Shown piece after piece: positions 18,042 to 28,457 of a DNA stretch of 28,554 nt. The stretch is from Gloeophyllum trabeum ATCC 11539 (Eukaryota > Basidiomycota > Agaricomycetes > Gloeophyllales > Gloeophyllaceae). The position numbers and the translations under genes are program-made. Where the stretch lies: contig NW_006920421.1 in NCBI RefSeq assembly GCF_000344685.1, positions 704,848-733,401 on the forward strand. Direction: 5' to 3'. Position 1 is the first letter of the stretch; the number at the start of each line of letters is the position of its first letter. A model generated the notes under the pieces. That model saw only the letters and a list, made by a program, of their open reading frames with translations, was not told where the DNA came from and made no database searches.

Positions 18042-19806
18042 CTAGTAATGCGCGGACCATCGGCGCTGGGGCCCTCCATGGAAATTAACCCGTACAGGAT
18101 CGAGTTTCCTGCTCGCACTCACGTACACCGCCAAAGACTCCTGGAGCGCCGTATTCGAGCCGTCGCGTCTGAGCCAACTGCTCGCCGAATCGTTCTCCTC
18201 GGGCGTCCAAGTGCCTCGGATTTCCGCGGGTAGCGCGGTGGGGTCCTCCTCGTGTTCCTTCATGAGTGTCGCAGGAATGGTCAGAAGGGTCGGTACCGAG
18301 GGCTTTGTGGGCGCGATAGTTTTGCGGATGCCGATGAGCGCGACGAGCAATGTAGGTACGATTCCCTATGCAATGTCTGATGAATGCAGAGACCGCTGAG
18401 AGAGCTCTGAAGTACGCACCGAGGCATAGAAGACGACAACGCCCACGATGCGCTAGAGACTTTTGATTCAGCGGGATGGCGCAAGCATCGGAGGTATAGA
18501 GCGTACCGTGAGATTTGGTAATGAATTGAACATAGGTTGTACAATGATTGCGAGCAGGAGTGCTGCTGAGTAGATGAAGCCTGATTCCGCTCTGAACACA
18601 GCAAACAAAATAGTTAGTAAGTACGCGACAGGTATAGGGATTCCTTTTACATTAAAAGCGCTGCGCTTATGAATCTCTTGCCATGACTATTCCCAACGAT
18701 ATCTCTGACCTCCCGAGTGACGCGCCATATACGGAACGCTGTAGCAAGTCAGCAAGACAATTTCCCTCCCCAACGCGCGACCTACCAATGAATCCCGTTG
18801 CATACAGATTGGTGGACACGGATGCGGCGTAGTAGACGATATTGAGATACGTCTGTACGTCGGACAACCGCATCCATATCGCTGGCGGGCCTGTCACGTC
18901 GGCACTCGCAGCGGCCCTAATGAGATACAGCTTGATGTCGATACCCATGATGGTCACTCCGGAGCCTGGATGATCACGAGTGCAGTTTATTTAGCGGAGA
19001 CCAATGATTTTAGGAGGGAGGATACGTACCAAAGACGGCAAGCAGCATAGCCCCCGGGAACAGGACAACCCTCCAGCTTCGATTGTAGAGGAGGAAACAA
19101 CGCCAGAGCTGCTTGATGGTTAGAATCGGGATCCTGACGAATCAGGTGCCTTACAAGTATGCTATCTGCGACAACGCTACCAGCACTGTAAGTACAATCT
19201 CCCCTAAACAGCGGAGGAAATGCAGACTCACAAGCTAGTAACGCTGAACGCGTCCCCGACAATGGTAAGAATATTGGCGATATTCGTCACCCGCAGCCCT
19301 TCTTCTGTCTCCGATGTCCCCGCCGCCTGGATCTCGAACGCGAGGAAGTCGTCCAGGAGGAAGATGATCGTCTGGCCGGTTATGGCGACCCACAGCAGAA
19401 TGATGGCGGTCAGGAGGAAGACTCTGGCGCAACGCTCGCGGGTGCGCGACAGGAGGAGGCAGACAGCGCCTATGAATATCACGAGATAGGAACCTGGTCA
19501 CGTGCAAATTGGGTCAGACTTGAAAAACAGCGGCAAAAAGAGCGCGCACCATAGAGCAGACTCGAGATCTGTTTGGACCGACGTTCATATCATGACGAAA
19601 GGAGGATTTATTCTAAGGGTCTTACCCATAACACAAGGAATTGGAACTTTTGAAACTGCGATGCAGGCGCATCTTGTCAGTGAGATAGAGACGAGAGGAG
19701 TGGTAAAAGACTCACGGGGCCCATGTGCGACGCCTTGTTGCGATCGAAGACTGATGAGCTTCAGGTTGAAAAGTCCAAGGTGGCCTCGCGCTTGACTCTC
19801 CTGCAT
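18042..19806 (-). CDS. seven-transmembrane protein of a basidiomycete family of unknown function, about 413 aa, 11 exons
   Basis: Minus-strand exons: 19806-19716, 19672-19626, 19568-19550, 19493-19232, 19185-19155, 19111-19030, 18965-18786, 18738-18651, 18591-18507, 18452-18420, 18365-18042. Introns are 43-64 nt. Seven hydrophobic segments appear in order: LLYGSYLVIFIGAVCLLL, FLLTAIILLWVAITGQTIIF, NILTIVGDAFSVTSFAGS, RVVLFPGAMLLAVFGSGVTI, TYLNIVYYAASVSTNLYATG, GFIYSAALLLAIIVQPMF and RIVGVVVFYASGIVPTLLVA. A hydrophilic C-terminal tail of about 95 residues follows. The WRCFLLYNR motif between helices 3 and 4 and the GIVPTLL motif in the last helix recur in a large agaricomycete membrane-protein family with no assigned function; receptor-like topology is an inference. 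Three exons are tiny (19, 31 and 33 nt). The first two exons are the least certain part: intron 1 is only 43 nt. Confidence 0.82.
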
Positions 19807-20296
19807 CCTTTTGAACGGAAGATGGAAATTAGCTTATCATCTACAGCGGTGATCCCGAAAGTTACTAGGCATCAGTGGTTCCTGTACACCTCCGGGTCCC
19901 ACTAGTTGGTATCTCCATAGGGTGACTTCGCCTGATGCAGGCGAGAGCAAAACAGGTACATTCTACGCGTGCACACACGACTTGTGCGGTGAAGTGCGCG
20001 AGGTGTCTACGTACGTAGTCCAGAACCGAGGCTCAGGCACAGCCGTTTACGATGGGCAGTGATGATAACTCCGGGACTGATAGACTTGCTTCTCCTTGGG
20101 TTAAGCAATATAGTGGAAGGTGCTGTGGCGGTGTACGCCCTGTACGGGCGCGACACGATGATGCCTGCGACGATTGATGCCAATCTGCTCAAGTATGTTT
20201 GTCTCTGCCTTGCGGGACATTCAAAGGCTCGACTGATATAAATCGGCGGACTGTATAAGGGCCCGAATAGAAGTATTCCCAGACGTCCATTGCGTC
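19807..20296. other. divergent promoter region between the seven-TM gene and the double-psi barrel gene
   Basis: About 490 bp between genes facing away from each other. TATAAAT (20237-20243) and TATAAG (20254-20259) serve the plus-strand gene. No gene is seen. Confidence 0.55.
20237..20243 (+). promoter_or_regulatory. TATA box of the double-psi barrel gene
   Basis: TATAAAT lies 54-60 nt before the ATG at 20297. A second TATAAG at 20254 (38-43 nt before the ATG) is an alternative. Confidence 0.5.
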
Positions 20297-20760
20297 ATGT
20301 TCTTCTACATCCACACTATCATATCGGTCTTAGCAGCACTATCCATCGTGGCTGCGTCCACGGTCGGCTCAGGTAGAGTGCTTTGTTCGTTCAGTCGGCT
20401 GGGATATTCATACTATATACGTTGCGTTAGCTACCTGGTACGAACCAGGGTTATCTGGCTGCGCACTAGGATCACGCCTGCCGCCAGCTTCCCTCTCGCG
20501 AGACCAATTCCAAACTCACAAATGCGGATCATTGATTGGCGTCACGAGTAAGCCCAGGACACTGTTCGCCAGTCGCGTTTATACTGCAATTGATCACTCA
20601 CCCAACAGGTGATAATTCGAGCGTGGTATACGCGATCATGGACGATATATGCAATGGATGCAGCGACAACGATATCAAGTTGTCAGAGGTTGCTTGGAGG
20701 GAACTATCGCCACAGAGCAAAGATGCTATCAATGTGACTTGGTGGTTTATGGACCCATGA
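20297..20760 (+). CDS. small secreted RlpA/barwin-like double-psi beta-barrel protein, 114 aa, 3 exons
   Basis: Exons 20297-20372, 20431-20547 and 20609-20760; introns of 58 and 61 nt. A signal peptide covers about residues 1-25 (MFFYIHTIISVLAALSIVAA). The mature protein is one double-psi beta-barrel domain: it starts ATWYEPGLSGCALGSRLPPA, continues DQFQTHKCGSLIGVT, and ends with the signature VVYAIMDDICNGCSDNDIKL, SEVAWRELSPQSK and INVTWWF. Compare the family pattern of DxCxGC, D-(I/L)-(D/K)-LS, a-F/W-xxL and I-x-V-TW. Four cysteines could form two disulfides. Related fungal proteins (expansin-like, cerato-platanin-like, plant-interaction secreted proteins) act in or on cell walls, mostly without known enzymatic activity. 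The protein is only the bare domain, with no carbohydrate-binding module. Confidence 0.92.
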
Positions 20761-21403
20761 GTTGTATGAATACTATGCGGCGCGTCATCCGGGCTGAGAG
20801 TTCAAGCCACCATTAAGAATACTAGATAGAGGATTGCCTCATGCCACAAGGCCGTGAGCAAAATCACAACTCGTGGCATTAGGCAGTCCTTCCGTGATTG
20901 ACTTCTCCACTGGCACTACTGGGAGTTTCAACAAGCCGGATTCATAAGACGAAGGAAATGGGCTATGTCAACGATTACTGCGTGTCGAGCGATCATGGAC
21001 AGAGAAAAAGCCACAAAAGACTTGCAGCCTTCCGAAAGCGCGAACTGTTCATACATCTGTCAAAACGGATATAGAGGCCGCTGACTCACCTACAACGACC
21101 TCAACACAACGTAAGAAACTGGCCTGCGCAGCCTACAAACGCCTTCGCCGCATCGTCATGGATGGAACAAAGGACGAGAGCGCTTGCAATAGCTCCAGTC
21201 CGTATCCACCGCTGCCGCCGGCTCGCCCGATGCAGTATCCGGAGCGGGGGCCGACAGCCCGTCCGCAGGTGTGACGTCAACCCACCGGCTGTATAACCTC
21301 GTCCACCTCGCCCAGCCATGCCCCACAGTACGCATACACTCCCTGCTCGTCCGCTAGATTTCATTTCATCCCGGTCTTTTATCCATAGACGCCCTCCTCT
21401 GCT
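20761..21403. other. intergenic region upstream of the Frag1/DRAM/Sfk1 gene
   Basis: It contains the inverted repeat at 20831-20889 and the promoter of the next gene. Nothing else is recognised. Confidence 0.55.
20831..20889. repeat. imperfect inverted repeat with 17-bp arms
   Basis: GGATTGCCTCATGCCAC at 20831-20847 pairs with GTGGCATTAGGCAGTCC at 20873-20889 (15 of 17 pairs, 25-nt loop). It lies 70-130 nt after the double-psi barrel gene's stop codon, so it is probably in or near its 3' UTR. Confidence 0.7.
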
Positions 21404-22388
21404 ATGGCCATCTTCTCCCATCGCCGTCACCACTGGGCGTACGTCTGGATACCCGCGTTCGGCGCGTTCATATGGTGCGGGACGCTGCTTGCGATGATTG
21501 TTACCTGGGCAGCGCAGGGCAAGCCGCATTATGTGTCCGAAGACGGGTCGATACCCTACATTTCAGATATTGGAGCGGATATCTTGAAGCCGCTGTTCGT
21601 CGTGGGGTGCTGTATCACGGCGGTGTCGTTTTTCTTGAGTCTCGTGTGCGAGCGGTGGCTGAGGCACTCGGGGAGGTGAGTATATGCGCATCGTTTGCGC
21701 TGCGTTGCAAAAACTGACGGGGGTTACCAGGCTTATCGCTGATATGCGGAGGAGAGAGAAAGTCTTCTCAATACTCGCAATTCTCGGCTCATTTATCGGC
21801 GGATGCGGACTTATTCTCCTTTCGATCTTCGACACAAAGCGCTTCACATCCCTACACCGAGTATTCCTACTCGTGTTCATCGTCGGCGTGGGTCTAAGCG
21901 CCATTTTCACCATCATCGAGGTACGTACTATTGGTCCACTCATGTTCTGCCTGTGGACGAACCTAACACACCGCATCCAGTTTCGCTGGATCTCCAAAGA
22001 CTTCACCGAAATCCGCCGACTCAAAATCGCCTACCTCGCAAAAGCGCTCATCGCAGGCCTGCTCATCCTCCTCGCGATCGCCTTCGCCATCGCGCTCTAC
22101 CAGTCCACCAACGTCGGCGCCGTCCTCGAGTGGACAATCGCCTTCGGGTACACGTTCTACCTCCTCACGTTCGTGTACGACTTGTACATGAGCAAGGGCA
22201 TGCACAAGGGCGAGCTCAGCCGCGACCGCCTGATGCGCGAGAACGGCTTGGCTGGCCAGGGGGCGACGATTTGGGGTCGGGGGAGTGTTAGCACTGCAGG
22301 CGGGACGGCGAGGAATAGCCAGGATACGTATGGCATGCCGACGTATGGCCAGGGGACGTACGGCCGCGGCAATGGTCATATCGCTTAA
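21404..22388 (+). CDS. Frag1/DRAM/Sfk1 family membrane protein, 289 aa, 3 exons
   Basis: Exons 21404-21675, 21731-21920 and 21981-22388; introns of 55 nt (phase 2) and 60 nt (phase 0). Six hydrophobic helices appear: AFGAFIWCGTLLAMIVTWAA, LFVVGCCITAVSFFLSLV, VFSILAILGSFIGGCGLILL, HRVFLLVFIVGVGLSAIFTI, KALIAGLLILLAIAFAIALY and EWTIAFGYTFYLLTFVYDLY. The YISDIGADILKPLF motif after helix 1 is the mark of this family (yeast Sfk1, mammalian FRAG1/PGAP2 and DRAM). Yeast Sfk1 is a plasma-membrane protein linked to the PI 4-kinase Stt4 and to lipid asymmetry; whether this protein does the same is inference. The cytosolic C-terminus has a short Tyr-Gly repeat (DTYGMPTYGQGTYGRGNG). The start ATG puts a short basic stretch (FSHRRHHW) before helix 1, as expected. 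Confidence 0.94.
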
Positions 22389-23651
22389 AGGTGATTTTGC
22401 GCCCTTGTCTCTCGGACACGAGCAAAACGAATGTTGGGAGGGAAAGCTTATCCCCATACTCTTGGACTGTGACAGCGGAATGAATGGTCATTCAATGTAG
22501 ACCATGGATGGATTCACGAAGTGTTACGATAATCTTGTATCCATATACCTGTAGAAGCTTTCGTAATGTTCCGTTGTATCGTTATGAGCTCACGCTCTGT
22601 AATTCCATTAAATTATGCCATTTCAGCCTTAGCTCTTGAAACCACACCGGGGCGGCGTCTTCACAGAACAAATGCTACTACTCGATGTAGCGCTTACCTT
22701 GTTAACGTTGTCTCTTTACTAGTACCCGCCGGGCCCGGACGGCTCTCGTACCTTAGATATCGAACGTTTGACTTCATTTCCCTTTGCAATTGGACACCTA
22801 GTCTCGGAGTTGTGGTAGAGTCGTAACCATCATGACGTGCCCGCATTGACTCGATACGAATGTCTATCGAAATTCTATCGTCAATCTGTGCGAAAGGGCG
22901 GTTTCGTGTTGCGACTTCGGACGTGCCGCAACCTCAGCAGGAAATGGCCAGCCTGAGCATGTATCCGCGGAGCCTGAGTGCGAGATCAAACTCAAATGTT
23001 CCTTGGTGTTGACGGAGCGGACCAGCTAGATTGTCTATGCACTAGTCCGAGTCGGTGTAAGTCCATGAGCTTCCTAGCAAGAACCCTGTACTGACGCTGC
23101 CCTTATACCTATCCACGTCTCAAAAGAACACATATCAAATTGTATGTGGCGAACTCAAGATGTGCCCGAGATGTCCTCCTTCCGGTGCTCCTGCCCGAGA
23201 AGCGCGATGGATGTACCTGTGCAGTCCCCTCCACGATGGGCAGGCGGGATCCGGTGTCTCAAGGTTCGTGGCGCGTGTCGTTGCAAGGATAACTGACTCT
23301 GAAGTGTTCCTCATGCTGCCTCAGGGTTCAGCTACAGATAACGTCAAATGAAGCCAGACGAGGTGACACCCCCTCAACTATCAAGGAGAAAATTACTGCG
23401 AGGACATCCCCTCTCCAACAGTTGTCCTCGAGTACGAGGCATTCAAAAACACCAGGGTGCTCATGGTATGCACGGTGCCCTCTCCTCTGCAGGCGGTGCG
23501 CGCTCCCCTCAGCCACGGACCCATATCTGCATCGGTTTAGCTGCATCAACCCAGCGGTTCCTGCACGCCGCAGAGCGGCGTCGGTATTCTCGGCAAATCC
23601 GGGCGTTCAGTGGTCGTATGCTACCCCGAGCCTCTGATGGCCGTATCAAGG
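22389..23651. other. 1.3-kb intergenic stretch, no gene recognised
   Basis: Only short overlapping frames are present, with no signal peptide, domain or plausible splice chain. The right end carries the promoter of the aspartic protease gene. Confidence 0.5.
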
Positions 23652-23658
23652 TATAAAA
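23652..23658 (+). promoter_or_regulatory. TATA box of the aspartic protease gene
   Basis: TATAAAA lies 55-61 nt before the ATG at 23713. Confidence 0.6.
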
Positions 23659-23712
23659 CTCGCCTGTCGAGGATGTGCCGGACAATCCCCCCTCTGCAGT
23701 CAGCTTCCCAAG

Positions 23713-25691
23713 ATGAAGTGGTTTTCGTGGTTCTTGATGCCCTTAAGCTTGCTCGTCGTGCAGTATGACGCTGTGCAGGCCCTCAAGCTGCCGTTGACTC
23801 GTCGGTCCACCTCGGCTGGGCATAGCTTTGGGGTGTCATACAAGGGCAATACTTCAGGCTTCAACGAGTCTGTTGGAGATATCACTTTCAGCGGGCATTC
23901 CGAGGATATCGCTGTAAGTGTGCCTGCCCCTCTCCCGTTGGTGCGAACGGATTTAGCTCACGTTTGTTTCATGTGCCCTTAGTACTCGACCGCTATTACG
24001 TTGGGTGGGGAAGGTAGGAAAGAGTGGCCCTCCTATACATACAGTAACTTAATCCATCGCATGTTTAGAATTCGTGGTGCAGCTCGACACAGGATCCTCC
24101 GATTTATGGGTGTATGCGCCTGATCGTCAACCGCAATTGACGAACCACAGTAACGTTTTCGTCGATCTCACGTACGGCTCAGGGAGCGACGCTGGGTTCG
24201 TCGACTTCGCTGATGTTGAGATTGGTCCATACTTTATCCACGGACAAGGTGCGAATGTCCACGGACATGAATTGAACCAAGGCTCAGTTTGATACCATAC
24301 AGCTTTCCTGAACGTCGCGAATGTGAGTGCCTATTTCACAACTGTTTCACCGCTCTTGACTGTCGTGCAGTCGACTGGTGACGAAACCTTCTTTGCCGGG
24401 GGCATGAACGGCATACTGGGCGTATCCTTCGAGGGCCTTTCTCAGGTAGCAACGCAAGTTGCGCTGGCATGGGGCAATACTCTGGGGAAGAGTGTGTTAT
24501 CCAACATCTTCCAGCAGAATGTGACAGGACCAAACTTCATCAGTTTTCTGCTCGGGCGGCGGGACGACTTGGACAATACTGGCAATGGGTTGTTCACTAT
24601 CTGCGAATACGCGGACGGGTATGAGAAGGTCTCCGAAACGCCCAACCTTCCTGTCATTCTCCCTCAGACCCCAGATGAATCGCCCAGGTGGCAGGTTCTC
24701 ATCGATGGCTTGAAAGTCAACGGGAGGTCTTTCGCATTCGATTCGTATACCAAGGCCGGGAAGTCGACACCCAAGGATAAAGCTCTCGCGCTGTTGGATA
24801 CAGGCACTTCGTTAGCATACACAACGAAGCCGTTGCTGGATTTCCTTTACGCGGATATACCCAGTGCGGTATACCAGGAGGGGGATCAAAATTACCGGCT
24901 GCCCTGCATGGCCTCTGCGAACGTTACCTTCATCTTTGGGTTTGTCGTCAATCCCACCTGTCACGTTTCCACTCTGACTTCTGAATGACAGCGGACAAGA
25001 GATTAATCTACATCCACTTGACTATACTTATTCCATCACGTCTGACTCAGACTCCGCTCAATGCTACAGTACCTTCGCGGTGGGCTCGCAAAGACTTCTT
25101 GGTGACCTTGATATCCTTCTGGGCGATGCGTTCCTGAAGAATGTATACTCCGTGTATGTCCCCTTGTTATATTACCCGTTCTCTCTCGCTTAATGACTTT
25201 GATACAGTTTTAACCTCGGCGACTACATAAACACTTCAGATGTAGCGGACTCCCTGAAGCTAGGCGACCCCTTTGTGCAGCTGCTACCTACGATAGCGAA
25301 CATGCAGGAGGCGCTGGAAGACTTTCAACGTACCAGAAGTGAGCTGCTGAAGAAGTGGCCAGAAGCAACCAGCCAGAATGAGGCACAGCCGAGCGGAAAC
25401 GTCGATGAGAGGCTTTCGAACGCGGCAGCTACCTCTTCCGATCATTTCTCATCGGGGTGGCCTGCTCTTTCCAATAAGCTCGATAAGTATGGTCCCGTAG
25501 TGCTGGGCTTGCTCGCAGGGAACCTCCTTCTAGGGGTCATACTATGCGGAATAGGGATCATGTTCTGCGTTCGGAAGGGGGCGAGACAGGGAGGGCAGGC
25601 GCGTACAGTGAATCCTAGCTACTCTCCTGTGCCGCTGCACAAGGAGGAAGGAAGGGGCGGAGGCGACTTTTCCACTCGTTACAGTGATTAG
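23713..25691 (+). CDS. membrane-anchored A1-family aspartic protease, 548 aa, 7 exons
   Basis: Exons 23713-23913, 23983-24013, 24069-24248, 24303-24322, 24371-24939, 24992-25153 and 25208-25691; all introns (48-69 nt) are GT...AG. A signal peptide covers about residues 1-23 (ending DAVQA), followed by a short pro-region. The two catalytic motifs are VVQLDTGSSDLWV (Asp84) and ALLDTGTSLAY (Asp287). The flap has its tyrosine in DLTYGSGSDAGF, and the C-lobe ends LLGDAFLKNVYSVFNLGDY, as in pepsin-type proteases. A linker of about 75 residues leads to a transmembrane helix at about 485-508 (VLGLLAGNLLLGVILCGIGI), then a short basic/Gly-rich cytosolic tail. Both aspartates are intact, so the enzyme should be active at the cell surface or in the secretory pathway. 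The substrate is unknown; yapsins are a topological analogy only, since they use a GPI anchor. Exon 4 is only 20 nt. Confidence 0.95.
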
Positions 25692-25920
25692 GGAGGAATT
25701 TGTATATCGACTTCATATTACTTCACCTCTGAATCGGACTACGCATCTTCATGGACAATCTCATTCCTTTTTGTTTTCAGAACGAACATTCATGCATTGA
25801 GTCAAGGCAGAGCCATTATTATGCGAAGATACTGAATCCGGGGAAAAAAAGTAGAATAAGACTATAATGTCCTTCAACGTCCGTAGAAGCTCAGAAGTAG
25901 TCCAACATCCGGCCATGCGC

Positions 25921-26491
25921 TTAGTTCGTGGTGGAGGTGATGGTCACGGGGGCCTCAACGCCGCCGACCGAGTAGTACGGGGTACCGTCGGGGCCGTTCG
26001 AGGCGAAGGTGTTCTTCAGCGTGACGACGTAGCTGGCACCAGAGAAGTAGTAGGCGCTTGGGATCTGAGAATGCACTAGGTTAAGAACCGACAACGGGAC
26101 TCTGCAGGAGGGAAGACTCTTACCTCGACCGTGAAGTTCTCGTGCAGAGTGCCCGCAGCGGGCTCGTGGTGGGCAAGGAGGATGTCGGGCTCGTGGCCGT
26201 TGTTGTTCACGGGCACGGACAAGTAGTAGTCGGTGTACTTGGGGACGTGGCCGAAGTACTGGACGGCGCAGGTGAAGTCTGCGTTGATCGTGACGGTCTG
26301 TTGGCAATCACAAGCGTTAGCGAATGTGACGGAAAAGAAAGGAGTGTCCTCCAACGTACGTCGTGGGCAGCAAAGCTGGTGGGCGAGACAATGAGAGTGC
26401 CGAACTGGGTGGCCTGAGGGCAGAACTGAGCGGATGCAACGCTTGCCAACGCGGCGACGGAGGAGACGGCAGCTGCGACGGAGAACTTCAT
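25921..26491 (-). CDS. small secreted protein of unknown function, 149 aa, 3 exons
   Basis: Minus-strand exons 26491-26360, 26297-26124 and 26064-25921; introns of 62 and 59 nt, both phase 0. A signal peptide covers about residues 1-21 (MKFSVAAAVSSVAALASVAS). The mature part begins QFCPQATQFGTLIVSPTSFA and continues TVTINADFTCAVQYFGHVPK, YLSVPVNNNGHEPDILLAHH, ENFTVEIPSAYYFSGASYVV and YSVGGVEAPVTITSTTN. The alternating pattern looks like a small beta-sandwich with two cysteines. Similar proteins are common in mushroom secretomes; I know of no function. Codons are strongly biased to C or G at third positions (runs of AAC, TAC, GTC), which suggests high expression. A TATA box lies about 100 nt upstream. 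Convergent with the aspartic protease gene; the stops are 229 bp apart. Confidence 0.93.
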
Positions 26492-26590
26492 GTCTGAACT
26501 CGAGGATAGAACGAAAGACTAGGTCTTTGAAAAGGTATGGAGAGTGGATGAGGACGTCGAGGATACTGAATGAAAGATAATCCGTGCTCC

Positions 26591-26597
26591 TTATATA
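26591..26597 (-). promoter_or_regulatory. TATA box of the 149-aa secreted protein gene
   Basis: The minus strand reads TATATAA, 100-106 nt upstream of the ATG at 26491. Confidence 0.55.
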
Positions 26598-28457
26598 CTG
26601 TAAGCCCCATGCCTAGGGCAAGCTAGCCCGCAGTGTATTCGCCACCTCATGAGGACTGCGCCCTCAGCTGACTGTACCACATAAGCGGAAGACGTAACTC
26701 AAGGAACATAATCGTCGTCGCGGGGTGGATGATCGCGACGATCAGACGTGAAACGTTTAAACGTCGGCCAGGGCATCCCGCCTCTGGGGCGGGCTGGCGG
26801 TGCATGACCCGAGCCTTAAAAGCATCCGGCCGTGCAGGCACGCTGCCTCCGCATGCAGACGTCGATTATTAGCTTGAAGACCGGATTCAAGTCACCTGTT
26901 CATGGTACTAGCTACAGGGGCGCTGCTGGAATGGAGCCTTTCCAGGTCTTGTCTGGATAGAGGCAAAACAGGCACTCTCACAGAGGCGGAAGTACAGTAC
27001 GTATACGTCGAGCGCATGAGCAGAGATCCCGCCTTGTGTTCTTTTTCAAATTGTCGAGGCGCATGCGGTGCATAGCTGTGGCTGTAACACCACGTAGTAA
27101 CCGGCTGTGGCCATGTCGTCTATAAATGGTAGCTCTCCTTCCATAACGGGGTGTAGTCGCTGGACGGCTGAATACTCGAGTCTTATGCCAAGTATTCGTT
27201 GTAGTTTGCATGAGAGCAGGACTGCATCAGTGTATCTGAACAGCAATTTCAAAGAAAACAACATGCACTGGGTAAGGTTCCTGTCTCCTGGAAATCACCG
27301 TCTGGTCCGTGTCCCTAGGCCTACATCTCCAACTCCCGACTCCGACTGCATATGAACTTCGAAGCTGATTCCATGCTCCGTTATCCAGACGAAGCCCTGG
27401 GCAGGTACCAAGGCCAAGCAAGACCTGCCAGGAAGATACCCACTGTTCATATGCTGACCTAGCGGAATCTCTACACATTGCGCGCGCTACCGGTAGTCAT
27501 ACAACGTTCTAATGAATGCTAACATGCTAGTCTAGCCTGTCATATCAACGGCAACCCTGGATGAGGCCTGATGAGGAGCGCAGTATTTTACCGTCACAGC
27601 CGCCCACTCACAAACCCGAGTGCGAAGGAAGCGGAGACAAGATGCTATCCATGATAGGGGAGTGGAAGGGAGGGGTAATCAGCGGCGCAGCATTGAGCCG
27701 CCGCCATAAGTAGCGGCCCGAAGTTCAGAAGTCTTTCGGCCCTTGGTGAATGCGTAGGAGATGATTATATACGCGGCGCATTTTACGGTGGGACGTGAGG
27801 GGAGTGGTACCGTTATTGATACTTTCGAGACACAATGTATCCCATGCATCTGGTTGGAGACGCGATTATCAGGCAGAATTGACAAACGATGCGTGGCTAC
27901 TCTCTCACAAGTGATGGTCTTCTCACTTTCCTGGTTCTGAATATCAGGGACGTCTTCAGCCATTACGACTGCGAATCCACTGCGATGCCTTCTTCAGAGA
28001 GGTCCTAATCATTAGACATATCAAGGCGAACGTACGCTGAGAGGTGCCAGTCAACATGGCTGTGAAGCAAGTGCAGGTTTGAGAACTCCTGACATTCACT
28101 GCGTTTGCTGCTCTTTATCTAACCCACGGATAGGCATATAGATAAGTAAGCTGCATGAATCTATCCAGTATGCAAGACTGCTGGAGTAGCTCGATGTCAG
28201 ATAGCTCATGGAATGTACACTTATCCCTTCCTAGCCAGAAATTGGACTGCCAGCCTAGCCAGAAATTGAATAGACATATGAGTTTGCCTATCTGTATCTA
28301 TCCCATGGAAAGCTAGGTTACATGTCCGATGCTGGAATGGTCAATCGTATCGACAATCTTGCGCTGCATAGAATATCCCCCGGGCCGACACTCACTCCAT
28401 ATAAGGCGCAAGCCAGCAATTACATAATGTCCCAATATATACAGGTAGTAGCTAAAC
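26598..28457. other. 1.9-kb stretch without a recognised gene
   Basis: Several frames of 60-94 codons occur, for example minus 27963-27679 (MAEDVPDIQNQESEKTITCE...), which has a reasonable start context but no known relative. A TATAAAT at about 27121 precedes no convincing coding sequence. A short tandem repeat lies at 28230-28268. Nothing here can be called a gene with confidence. Confidence 0.45.
28230..28268. repeat. two copies of a 15-bp direct repeat, 24-bp period
   Basis: CCTAGCCAGAAATTG occurs at 28230-28244 and 28254-28268. Confidence 0.8.

Noticed and set aside
20256..20266. TAAGGGCCCGA, resembling the target duplication plus terminus of the Harbinger MITE
   Set aside because: The match stops after 7 bases of the terminus and no inverted partner lies nearby.
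27107..27355. TATAAAT followed by a plus-strand 82-codon frame, with ATGCACTGG and a GTAAGG donor at 27264
   Set aside because: No downstream exon completes a plausible protein.
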